A stretch of 64,000 nucleotides of DNA from positions 1 to 64,000 of the forward strand of contig JAQTZL010000010.1 in NCBI GenBank assembly GCA_028687755.1, read 5' to 3'. The stretch's first letter is position 1. The number at the start of each line of letters is the position of its first letter. Both the position numbers and the translations under genes were made by a program. Below are positions 1 through 8,990 of the stretch, piece after piece. The notes under the pieces are model-generated. The model searched no databases. It was given only the letters and a program-made list of their open reading frames with translations, and was not told the origin of the DNA. The stretch comes from Candidatus Nanopelagicales bacterium (GTDB taxonomy: Bacteria; Actinomycetota; Actinomycetes; S36-B12).

Positions 1-78
1 TAACAACGCCATGAACTGAATCTGACGCGCAGAAGGGCGCCGTCCCGAAGAACGACGCCCTCTAACTTTGTCTGTCAT
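1..78 (-). CDS. Possible 5' end of an unidentified gene, cut by the left edge
   Basis: An open frame of 26 codons starts at an ATG at 76-78 and runs off the left edge without a stop. An AGGGG Shine-Dalgarno-like stretch lies about eight bases upstream, and the gene would follow serA on the same strand after an 80-base gap. The visible N-terminus is very basic (several Arg-Arg pairs) and begins to turn hydrophobic at the edge, so no family can be named. The frame contains an imperfect hairpin (arms near 34-43 and 51-60), so the stretch could instead be a serA terminator. Confidence 0.3.
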   Translation of the reverse strand, partial: MTDKVRGRRSSGRRPSARQIQFMALL

Positions 79-158
79 CGCAACCCCTGCACTACTCAGG
101 TGTTGCATCGACCCCTAGAACCCAAGAATCGCTTCTGGGCCCTTACTTATGTGAATCC

Positions 159-1742
159 TTAGATGAGGCTTACTGCGCGACCTGAGTGCGCATCAATCTC
201 TTTCACGATTGCTTCCAGGGTTGCAGCTGGCGCTGGCTGATCAAGGGTCAACACGATGAGTGCATGACCGGAATCATTGCGAGCTACCTGCATGTTGGCG
301 ATGTTCACGCCTGCTTCACCAAGAACGCGGCCAACGACACCAACGACGCCTGGCTTGTCGTGGTAGCGAAGGAATGCAAGTTGATCACTGATTGCGACGT
401 CTATGTCGTAGCCATCAAGTTCAACGAGCTTGCCGATATTACGTGGACCGGTTGATGTTCCCGCAACTTCGACCTTTGAACCGTTTGTCAGCGTTAGACG
501 CACACGGACGAGCGAGCGATGATCGCCACTTTCGCGATTTGTGGTCAAAGCAACTTCTACGCCACGCTGTTCAGCGAGCACCGGAGCATTGACGAATGAC
601 ACTGGATCATGAACAAGGTTCTGGAAGACACCCTTGAGCGCACTGAGTTCAAGTACGCGAACATCGTGATCAATAACGTCACCAAGTACTTCAACGTCAA
701 CACGCTCAACCGCGTCACCTGCCAAGCTGCATGCGATCAGACCGAGCTGCTCAGCAAGTGGAACAAGCGGCTTGATCTGGTCGGCCATTTGGCCACCTTG
801 GACGTTCACTGCGTCAGGTACGAGTTCGCCAGCAAGCGCAAGACGTACTGAGCGAGCAACTGCGATGCCAGCTTTTTCCTGAGCTTCATCTGTTGATGCA
901 CCAAGGTGAGGGGTAGCAACAACCTGCTCAAGGCTAAACAAAGGTGAGTCAGTGCAGGGCTCCTTGGCGTATACGTCAACACCTGCGCCCGCAACACGAC
1001 CGTCAACAATTGCTTCGTACAAAGCCTTTTCATCAACAATGCCGCCACGAGCAGCGTTAATAATGCGCACGGTTGGCTTGACCTTGTGAAGCTCTGCATC
1101 ACCGATCAGACCAATGGTTTCTGGTGTCTTTGGAAGGTGAACGGTGATGAAATCACTCTCAACCAGAAGGTCATCAAGGGTGACCATGCGGATGCCAAGC
1201 TGAGCAGCACGTGCTGGCTGCACGTATGGGTCATAAGCAATGAGTTGCACACCGAAGGCGCTCAAGCGCTGAGCGACCAGAATGCCGATGCGGCCAAGAC
1301 CAACAACGCCAACCACCTTGTCGGAAAGTTCAACACCGTTGTATTTCGAGCGCTTCCACTCCCCCTTGGTGAGCGCAAGGTTTGCCGGAACGATGTTGCG
1401 AGCGCTAGCCAGCAACAAAGCAACTGCGAGCTCTGCAGCCGACACGATGTTTGAGGTTGGAGCGTTGACCACCATGACGCCGGCTTGAGTTGCAGCCTTC
1501 ACATCGACGTTGTCCAGACCAACACCTGCACGGGCAACAACCTTGAGCTTCTTGGCAGCTGCAAGGGCCTCAGCATCGATTTGAGTTGCTGAACGCACCA
1601 AAATGGCGTCTACGTCAGCGATCGCAGGAAGCAAGGCAGCGCGGTCGGCACCATCGCATTCCACGATCTCAAAGTCCGGGCCAAGGGCCTCGACGGTTGC
1701 TGGGGACAGTTCTTCGGCGATGAGTACACGTGGTTTAGTCAC
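159..1742 (-). CDS. serA: D-3-phosphoglycerate dehydrogenase
   Basis: Oxidises 3-phosphoglycerate to 3-phosphohydroxypyruvate with NAD, the first step of serine synthesis. The 527 residues match the long form known from M. tuberculosis: N-terminal substrate and Rossmann domains with VGLGRIG (about residue 147), the catalytic Arg in NAARGGIVDE, the catalytic His in TPHLGAS, then an intervening domain and a C-terminal ACT domain (about the last 75 residues) of the kind used for serine feedback. The start is GTG at 1742, with no Shine-Dalgarno sequence. A TAGACT box ends six bases upstream, which suggests a leaderless transcript. It is the last recognisable gene on this strand before the left edge. 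Confidence 0.97.
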   Translation of the reverse strand: MTKPRVLIAEELSPATVEALGPDFEIVECDGADRAALLPAIADVDAILVRSATQIDAEALAAAKKLKVVARAGVGLDNVDVKAATQAGVMVVNAPTSNIVSAAELAVALLLASARNIVPANLALTKGEWKRSKYNGVELSDKVVGVVGLGRIGILVAQRLSAFGVQLIAYDPYVQPARAAQLGIRMVTLDDLLVESDFITVHLPKTPETIGLIGDAELHKVKPTVRIINAARGGIVDEKALYEAIVDGRVAGAGVDVYAKEPCTDSPLFSLEQVVATPHLGASTDEAQEKAGIAVARSVRLALAGELVPDAVNVQGGQMADQIKPLVPLAEQLGLIACSLAGDAVERVDVEVLGDVIDHDVRVLELSALKGVFQNLVHDPVSFVNAPVLAEQRGVEVALTTNRESGDHRSLVRVRLTLTNGSKVEVAGTSTGPRNIGKLVELDGYDIDVAISDQLAFLRYHDKPGVVGVVGRVLGEAGVNIANMQVARNDSGHALIVLTLDQPAPAATLEAIVKEIDAHSGRAVSLI

Positions 1743-1748
1743 TGGGTG

Positions 1749-1754
1749 AGTCTA
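1749..1754 (-). promoter_or_regulatory. Predicted -10 box of serA (leaderless)
   Basis: TAGACT on the minus strand ends six bases before the serA GTG, putting the expected transcription start at or next to the start codon. No good -35 box is visible and there is no ribosome binding site. It fits the pattern seen before several other genes in this window. Confidence 0.45.
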
Positions 1755-1799
1755 GCGAGATCACAAGGGGCCTCCGTTCGCGGCTATCCACGCCATCCT

Positions 1800-2309
1800 T
1801 CACCCCAAATGCGCAATAAATTCGCCATGAACCAGCCATGGCCCAAGGGCAAGCGCTACCCAGAAACCTGCAACCAGGAACGGACCAAAGGCAATTGCCG
1901 ATGACCGTTGCGCCCGCCCGATCACCATCAGCAGACTTGCAAAGATCCCACCAAGGAACCATGCGCAGATAACTCCGACAGCGGCGATCTCCCACCCAAA
2001 CCACCCAAGGCTTAGGCCCAAAACAGGCGCAAGTTTCACATCGCCAAAACCCATCGCTCTGCCTGAAGTGACCAACCAAACGGAGCCGAGCATCAGGGTC
2101 CAGATACCTGCGCCTATGAATGCCTGCGTCCAGCTCCCCCTACCCCCAAGCGCTCCCGCGAGAGCAAGTGCCAAAGTGACGAGCGGGTACAGGCTGAACA
2201 CGATGCGATTGGGGAGTCGATGCGTGCGGATATCGATAACCACGAGCGCTGTTCCTGCAATACCCCACACACATATCAATGGCAGATACGCCAGTAATTG
2301 ACTGTTCAT
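1800..2309 (-). CDS. Type IV prepilin peptidase, A24 family, short form
   Basis: Membrane aspartic peptidase that cleaves the leader of type IV pilin-like proteins. The 169-residue protein is almost entirely transmembrane and has both A24 catalytic signatures: Asp26 in DIRTHRLPN and Asp90 in MGFGDVKL (a GxGD motif). It lacks the N-terminal zinc-binding methyltransferase domain of full-length PilD, so it matches the peptidase-only form common in Actinobacteria and Archaea. The start ATG at 2309 faces the PilM-like gene across a 135-base divergent gap, which links the pair to pilus or competence-pseudopilus assembly. No prepilin or assembly ATPase gene lies in the window. Confidence 0.88.
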   Translation of the reverse strand: MNSQLLAYLPLICVWGIAGTALVVIDIRTHRLPNRIVFSLYPLVTLALALAGALGGRGSWTQAFIGAGIWTLMLGSVWLVTSGRAMGFGDVKLAPVLGLSLGWFGWEIAAVGVICAWFLGGIFASLLMVIGRAQRSSAIAFGPFLVAGFWVALALGPWLVHGEFIAHLG

Positions 2310-2444
2310 CCGGTCAGTATCCGAACAATTTTCGATGGACGCACATCACCATCCACAGGTTCCTGACCGAACTGTGTTCGACTACATGCGAATCGGGTAC
2401 CGTCCACATGTAGGTAATTTGGACTTGACGCATTAAGGAATCAG

Positions 2445-3512
2445 ATGTCGCGGCTTCACCTCACTCGGCGGGCATCACACGCCGTAGGTGTGCGATTCGA
2501 ACCCTCGAGAATTCAGGCAGTTGAACTTCACCATTCCCGTGGCTCCATGCGAATAAAACATGCGACTGAAGTTGCATTGCCCGAGGGCGCCATCGTCAAT
2601 GGCGTAATAACAGATCGAAGCGGGGTAACCAAGGCACTTCGAAAAACTTGGCGGCAAGGTCATTTCACTACCCGCAACGTGGTGTTCAGCGTTGATGGCG
2701 CCTCAATCACACTCGAGGACCTTGTAGAGGGTGACCAAATTGACGCACGCACTAATGCTCTCGCAATCCAAATAGCTTCTGAAACATTGATCGATGCTCG
2801 ACTTACCCCCATTGCCACTGAAGCACTGCCAAGTGCCCTTGCCCGCACTGTGCATAACGTTGCCGACACTGCTCAAATGATTGCTGCGGTCGACATTGCC
2901 TCTGACGTTGTCACCGTTGCCTTCGTCAATAATGCTGGACTGCAATTCACAAGGAGTTACGCCAACCAAGGTACCGATATTGCTGCTCTCACTCTTGAGT
3001 CCACTTTTGGCATTTCCTTTGAACAGGCGCGTGAACGAATATTTGCAATCACCAGTGAATTAGACAATTCAGTGGAGTGGCAACGCCGCACTCGAGAAAT
3101 TCTTCACACCTGGAATCACTCAGTTGCCAATCTCTTGGCTGATTGCATTGATCAATATTCTCAAAGTAATCCCGAATCATTGATTACGTTAATTGCGTTG
3201 ACTGGCGAAGGAAAAGATGTCGCTGACATCACGCACAATTTCCGAACATCGTTTGCATGCAATGTGGTCTGCCTGGATGACTACGCGCTGCCCGTAGCAC
3301 TCGCTCGCACTTCGGGGTTCACGAGTACTTTGCCCCGAACAAATCTCCTGCCTAGCGCAGTACGCGAAGCAGTGGTTTTGCTTGGCATCAAACGCTGGAT
3401 TCTCGCGTCTTTCGTGATGCTTGGCATTGCCAGCGTCGCCTTGTGGTTGTACCAGCAGCCACAGCTCAATGACCTCAGTCATCAACTGCAACTCTTGAGG
3501 GGCGGGCAGTGA
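2445..3512 (+). CDS. PilM-like protein with a C-terminal PilN-like membrane stub
   Basis: Residues 1 to about 290 look like PilM, the actin-fold cytoplasmic protein of the type IV pilus alignment complex: an N-terminal GVRFEPSRIQAVEL strand and the PEGAIVNGVITD segment typical of PilM. From residue 299 the protein changes character. TNLLP resembles the INLLP motif at the PilN N-terminus that PilM binds. It is followed by a basic segment and one transmembrane helix (about 316-335), then only about 20 extracytoplasmic residues. I read this as a PilM-PilN fusion that has lost the PilN ferredoxin-like domain. The start ATG has AAGGA about six bases upstream. The stop overlaps the next gene. Family assignment is by motif; the fusion is my inference. 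Confidence 0.72.
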   Translation: MSRLHLTRRASHAVGVRFEPSRIQAVELHHSRGSMRIKHATEVALPEGAIVNGVITDRSGVTKALRKTWRQGHFTTRNVVFSVDGASITLEDLVEGDQIDARTNALAIQIASETLIDARLTPIATEALPSALARTVHNVADTAQMIAAVDIASDVVTVAFVNNAGLQFTRSYANQGTDIAALTLESTFGISFEQARERIFAITSELDNSVEWQRRTREILHTWNHSVANLLADCIDQYSQSNPESLITLIALTGEGKDVADITHNFRTSFACNVVCLDDYALPVALARTSGFTSTLPRTNLLPSAVREAVVLLGIKRWILASFVMLGIASVALWLYQQPQLNDLSHQLQLLRGGQ

Positions 3513-3700
3513 TGGAAGATCAGATTGGTCACCCGCGCTTACGCATGATCGGCGGCGGGATTGCACTCTTTATTGCCGTTGCAGCAGCAATTTGGTTTCT
3601 CATTCTTGGCCCACGCCAGCAACAAATCACTGATCTCACGAATTACATCGATCAGTTGCAGCAGCACACTTCAGCGCCCCAAGATCCCGCACAAAGCTAA
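3509..3700 (+). CDS. Single-helix membrane protein, PilO-like stub
   Basis: A 63-residue protein with a short cytoplasmic N-terminus, one transmembrane helix (about residues 14-33) and a short helix-forming tail (QQQITDLTNYIDQLQQ). This is the topology of the first 60 residues of PilO, but without its periplasmic domain. The frame starts at GTG 3509 or ATG 3512, overlapping the stop of the PilM-like gene by four bases or one, so the two are almost certainly co-translated. Its stop codon lies inside the downstream terminator hairpin. Position after PilM/N is the main argument for PilO; the sequence alone is too short to decide. Confidence 0.6.
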   Translation: MMEDQIGHPRLRMIGGGIALFIAVAAAIWFLILGPRQQQITDLTNYIDQLQQHTSAPQDPAQS

Positions 3701-3732
3701 TGGCCAGCCCCGAGTGGGACTGGCCATTAGCT
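3695..3732. terminator. Bidirectional hairpin between pilM/pilO-like genes and ilvC
   Basis: A perfect 13-bp inverted repeat (3695-3707 with 3720-3732, 12-base loop) lies between two convergent genes and includes the stop codon of the PilO-like gene. There is no clear U-tract, so it may act with Rho or mainly protect mRNA ends. Confidence 0.7.
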
Positions 3733-3749
3733 CAAATGCTTACTGATGT

Positions 3750-5366
<1,617 letters not shown>

Positions 5367-5367
<1 letters not shown>

Positions 5368-7109
5368 TATTCGTCGCCTCCCCACTCTGGAGCCATAGAA
5401 CGAGCGAATTGGATTTCATCGTTACTTGCACCTGCTGCAACCATCGGCCACACCATTGCATCCTTGTGAACCACAAAGTCAATAACAACCGGTGCATCAT
5501 TGAGACTCATGGCTTTTTCGATTGTTGCATCGACCTGATCTTGTGATTCGCAACGAAGACCATGGCATCCATACGCATCGGCTAACTTCACAAAATCCGG
5601 GATGCGATGTGAATGCAGATTCGTATTTGAATAACGCTCGTTGTAGAACAAGGTCTGCCATTGACGCACCATGCCAAGGCTGCTGTTGTTGATCAAGGCA
5701 ACCTTGATGGGAATTTCGTTAATGGAACATGTGACGAGCTCTTGATTGGTCATCTGAAAACAGCCATCGCCATCAATTGCCCACACGGTTTTGTCAGGTA
5801 CGCCAACCTTTGCGCCCATGGCTGCAGGCACTGCGTAACCCATAGTGCCCAAACCGCCTGAGTTCAACCAGGTATTCGGCTTGTTGTACTTGATGAACTG
5901 AGCCGCCCACATTTGATGCTGACCAACGCCAGAAGTGAAGATTGAGTTGTCGCCAGAAATAATTCCAAGACGCTCAATGACATATTGAGGCGACAAGGTG
6001 CCATCGGTTGGGAAGTCGTAGCCCAATGGGTAGTCATCACGGATCCGCCCTAACTGAGTCCACCAGCCTTCGTAGTCACCACGATTGTTGTTCGCGAATT
6101 CAACTTCAATGGCTGCAACCAGGTCGGGAATGATCTCTGACAAGTCACCCACGATTGGCACATCTGCAAAACGATTCTTTCCGATTTCAGCTGGGTCAAT
6201 GTCCGCGTGAATCACCGCAGCGTTTGGAGCAAACGTAGAGAGCTTGCCAGTGACGCGATCATCAAAACGTGCCCCGAGGGTGATGAGCAAATCTGACTTT
6301 TGCAACGCGCCAACTGCAGCAACAGAACCGTGCATGCCTGGCATACCAAGGTGCAGCATGTGGGTGTCAGGGAATGCGCCACGCGCCATGAGCGTGGTCA
6401 CCACAGGAATTCCCGTGAGTTCAGCCAAACGTAATAAGGCAGCAGATGCATTCGCACGAATCACGCCACCACCGACGTACAGCACAGGCTGACGCGACTC
6501 AACAATCAGACGAGCTGCTTCGCGCACCTGCTTGGCGTGCGGACGCGTGACTGGGTGGTAGCCGGGAAGGTCAACTGACGATGGCCAATCGAACGTGGTG
6601 AGTGCCTGAAGCGCATCTTTTGATACGTCGACAAGAACTGGCCCTGGTCGACCTGTTGCAGCAATGTGGAAGGCCTCGGCGACTGCCTGAGGGATCATGT
6701 CTGGATTCGTTACCAAGAAACTGTGCTTAGTGATCGGCATCGTGATGCCGCGAATATCTGCTTCCTGGAAGGCGTCGGTGCCGATCGAGGTACTTGCCAC
6801 CTGACCAGTAATGGCCACCATCGGAACTGAGTCCATATTGGCGTCTGCGATTGGGGTAACCAAATTGGTGGCACCTGGGCCACTGGTTGCCATGCACACA
6901 CCTACACGACCAGAGGCAGCCGCATAACCTTCCGCAGCATGACCAGCACCTTGCTCATGACGAACCAAAATGTGGCGAATCCGAGTTGAATCCATCAAAG
7001 GGTCATACAGGGGAAGGATCGCTCCACCGGGAATACCAAAGACATCGGTCACTCCCGCCGCCTCTAGGGACAGCACGAGGCTCTGGGCGCCCGTGATCTG
7101 CTCGCTCAT
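5367..7109 (-). CDS. ilvB: Acetolactate synthase large (catalytic) subunit
   Basis: Thiamine-diphosphate enzyme that condenses two pyruvates, or pyruvate and 2-ketobutyrate, to start valine, leucine and isoleucine synthesis. The 580 residues have the usual three-domain layout: N-terminal [12 protein letters not shown] with the catalytic Glu in [15 protein letters not shown], a central FAD/DHAP-synthase-like domain, and a C-terminal ThDP domain with [12 protein letters not shown]. The ATG at 7109 follows a roughly 140-base leader containing a leader peptide and attenuator-like hairpins. First gene of ilvBNC. Confidence 0.97.
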
Positions 7110-7160
7110 TACTGCCTTCTTCTCTTCGATTCGGGTGAATCGGTCAGGTCGATCTCATAA

Positions 7161-7223
7161 GAAAACCCCCCGACCCTTGCGGGTAGCGGAGGGAGCGCGC
7201 CGGCTAACAATCAGGCGGCGCGC
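7161..7223 (-). promoter_or_regulatory. Attenuator-like hairpins in the ilvB leader
   Basis: In the sense of ilvB transcription, a hairpin with an 8-bp perfect stem (arms 7216-7223 and 7195-7202) overlaps the end of the leader-peptide gene. It is followed by an imperfect GC-rich hairpin around 7167-7194, with ACCC-GCAA-GGGT at its tip, ending in GGGGGGTTTTCTT. Leader peptide, hairpin, then a hairpin with a T-run is the classic layout of transcription attenuation. The alternation of structures is inferred, not shown. Confidence 0.6.
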
Positions 7224-7249
7224 CTCATAACTACAAGTGACGTTGACAC
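7211..7249 (-). CDS. Leader peptide of the ilvBNC operon (12 residues)
   Basis: A GTG-started frame of 12 codons encodes MSTSLVVMRRAA and ends in TGA inside the first leader hairpin. A Leu-Val-Val run followed by basic residues resembles short actinobacterial ilvB leader peptides, where ribosome stalling on branched-chain codons senses charged tRNA. The predicted promoter puts the RNA 5' end at or one base before this GTG, so it would be translated as a leaderless gene. Too short for homology; supported by position and codon content. Confidence 0.55.
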   Translation of the reverse strand: MSTSLVVMRRAA

Positions 7250-7256
7250 AGGAATG

Positions 7257-7285
7257 AGTTTACTCCCGCAACAGGCCCCTGTCAC
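7257..7285 (-). promoter_or_regulatory. Predicted promoter of ilvBNC
   Basis: On the minus strand GTGACA (7280-7285) and TAAACT (7257-7262) are separated by 17 bases, a good sigma-70-type match. The transcription start is expected at about 7250-7249, the leader-peptide start codon. The -35 box overlaps the hairpin between the upstream oxidoreductase gene and this operon. Confidence 0.6.
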
Positions 7286-7301
7286 CCCCCTTTGGGGTGA
7301 C
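7281..7301 (-). terminator. Inverted repeat downstream of the CoA-disulfide reductase gene
   Basis: An 8-bp perfect stem (7281-7288 with 7294-7301, five-base loop) starts 18 bases after the stop of the oxidoreductase gene on the same strand. There is no U-tract. It could be a weak terminator or, since it overlaps the ilvB -35 box, an operator. Confidence 0.4.
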
Positions 7302-7318
7302 GCGGGCCACGGCTTGAA

Positions 7319-8950
7319 TTAGCCCCGAGCGGCAGGCGAATGTGACCAAGTTTGGTAGCCACCATCGAGGTTCGACGCCTCAATGCCGAGCTCCCCCAAA
7401 AGTGTGGCTGCGGTGTGCCCGCGCTGCCCCACCTTGCAATAGACAATGACGTCTTCCTTAGGTAGTTCACCAAAGCGCTCGCGAAGGTCGTCAACGGGAA
7501 CATTCACAGCCCCTGGAATGTGCCCACTTTTGAATTCGCTCGCACTACGGACATCGACAACGGTCGCCCCTTGGGCCACTCGGTCAGCTAATTGGCTCCA
7601 CTGCACTGAAGTTGTCAGCCCAGTGAGGATGTTGTCCGCCATGTAGCCAAGCATGTTCACTGGATCTTTTGCTGAGCCAAACGGTGGAGCGTAGGCAAGT
7701 TCAAGATCTGCGAGCTCTGGCGCGGTGATACCTGCACGCATTGCTGTGGCAATCACATCGATGCGCTTATCAACACCTTCACGGCCTACTCCCTGAGCAC
7801 CAAGGATGTGTTCAGTGTCGGCATCGATCAGCAACTTGAGCATCATCGATTCCGCACCTGGGTAATAGCCCGCATGTGAACCTGGATGTGAATGCAGAAC
7901 AACGAATGAACGACCAGCAGCCGTGAGCCTTTTTTCATTCCATCCGGTGGTTGCTACTACGAGGTCAAAGACCTTGACGATCGCGGTTCCAATCGTTGGA
8001 ACTTCACGCACTTTGCGTTCCATGATGTGATCTGCAACGACGCGACCCTGGCGGTTTGCGATATTCGCCAATGGCACGAGCACTGCTTCGCCGTCAAGAG
8101 CATCACTCTTTTCCGCAGCGTCACCAATGGCATAGATGAACTTGTCAGATGTGCGATTGAAACCGTCAACCACAATTCCGCCACGTGGCCCTACTTCAAC
8201 ATCAGCTGCTTTTGCCAACGTTGTATCTGGGCGAACACCAATGGCCAAGATGATCAAATCTGCATCGATGCGTTCGCCGTTTGCCAACTCAACGCCAGTC
8301 TCAGTAACGGCAGCAAGACCCGAACCTAAGCGCACATCGATGCCATGGTTGCGCAACTCATCAGCTACTGGCAATGCCATTTCTGGGTCAAGCGGCGCCA
8401 GCACTTGATCCATGGCTTCGATCAACGTGGTCTTGATACCGCGGTGTACAAGATTTTCAGCTGTTTCCACACCAATAAATCCGCCACCAATCACTACTGC
8501 GTGCGAAGGATTGGCTTTGACGGCATTGGCCATCTTGGTTACATCTTCGATTGTGCGAAGCGTGAGCGCGCGTTCAATGCCAGGCAGCGGCGGAACGATT
8601 GGCGAGGCCCCTGGGCTGAGTACCAAGTAGTCATATGGCAGGTCATAGGACTGTCCGTCAACTAAATTCTTGACCGTCACCGTTTTAGCGCCACGATTAA
8701 TTCCAGAGACTTCACTCAAGATTCGCACATCGAGGCGGAAGCGGTCGTGCAAACTTTCTGGTGTTTGCAAGAGTAGATCTTGTCGCTCTGAGATGACACC
8801 GCCTACAAAATACGGCAGTCCGCAGTTTGCATACGAGACGTAGCCACTGCGTTCGATCACAATGATCGATGCTGTTGGGTCTAGACGACGAAGACGAGTA
8901 GCTGCAGACATGCCGCCCGCTACTCCACCAATGATGACGATTTGTTTCAT
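7319..8950 (-). CDS. CoA-disulfide reductase-like flavoenzyme with C-terminal rhodanese domain
   Basis: FAD and NAD(P)H-dependent reductase of CoA disulfide, CoA persulfide or polysulfide. Residues 1 to about 440 are a pyridine-nucleotide-disulfide oxidoreductase: IIGGVAGGMSAA for FAD, Cys43 in YANCGLPYFVGG (same position as the single active Cys of CoA-disulfide reductases), VIGGGFIGVE for NAD(P)H, and a dimerisation domain. Residues about 450-543 are a rhodanese domain with Cys505 in CKVGQRG. The fusion matches the CoADR-Rhd enzymes linked to persulfide handling. ATG 8950 has no Shine-Dalgarno sequence; the promoter places the RNA 5' end at the ATG. A CsoR/CstR-type palindrome in that promoter supports control by reactive sulfur (or copper). 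Confidence 0.9.
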   Translation of the reverse strand: MKQIVIIGGVAGGMSAATRLRRLDPTASIIVIERSGYVSYANCGLPYFVGGVISERQDLLLQTPESLHDRFRLDVRILSEVSGINRGAKTVTVKNLVDGQSYDLPYDYLVLSPGASPIVPPLPGIERALTLRTIEDVTKMANAVKANPSHAVVIGGGFIGVETAENLVHRGIKTTLIEAMDQVLAPLDPEMALPVADELRNHGIDVRLGSGLAAVTETGVELANGERIDADLIILAIGVRPDTTLAKAADVEVGPRGGIVVDGFNRTSDKFIYAIGDAAEKSDALDGEAVLVPLANIANRQGRVVADHIMERKVREVPTIGTAIVKVFDLVVATTGWNEKRLTAAGRSFVVLHSHPGSHAGYYPGAESMMLKLLIDADTEHILGAQGVGREGVDKRIDVIATAMRAGITAPELADLELAYAPPFGSAKDPVNMLGYMADNILTGLTTSVQWSQLADRVAQGATVVDVRSASEFKSGHIPGAVNVPVDDLRERFGELPKEDVIVYCKVGQRGHTAATLLGELGIEASNLDGGYQTWSHSPAARG

Positions 8951-8956
8951 GGCAAA

Positions 8957-8985
8957 AGCATACCCCTAGGGGGTATATAAATCAA
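8957..8985 (-). promoter_or_regulatory. Leaderless promoter with an embedded CsoR/CstR-type operator
   Basis: TTGATT (8980-8985) and TATGCT (8957-8962) are separated by exactly 17 bases, and the ATG of the CoADR-rhodanese gene follows six bases after the -10 box. Inside the promoter, 8960-8976 is the near-perfect palindrome ATACCCCTAGGGGGTAT (7-bp arms, three-base centre), the G/C-tract operator bound by CsoR-family repressors such as CsoR and the persulfide sensor CstR. A bound repressor would cover the spacer and half of the -10 box. No CsoR-family gene is in the window. Confidence 0.72.
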
Positions 8986-8990
8986 GTACA

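Noticed and set aside
34-60. Imperfect hairpin near the left edge as a serA terminator
   Set aside because: Has no T-run and lies inside a plausible partial coding frame with its own ribosome binding site; left undecided.
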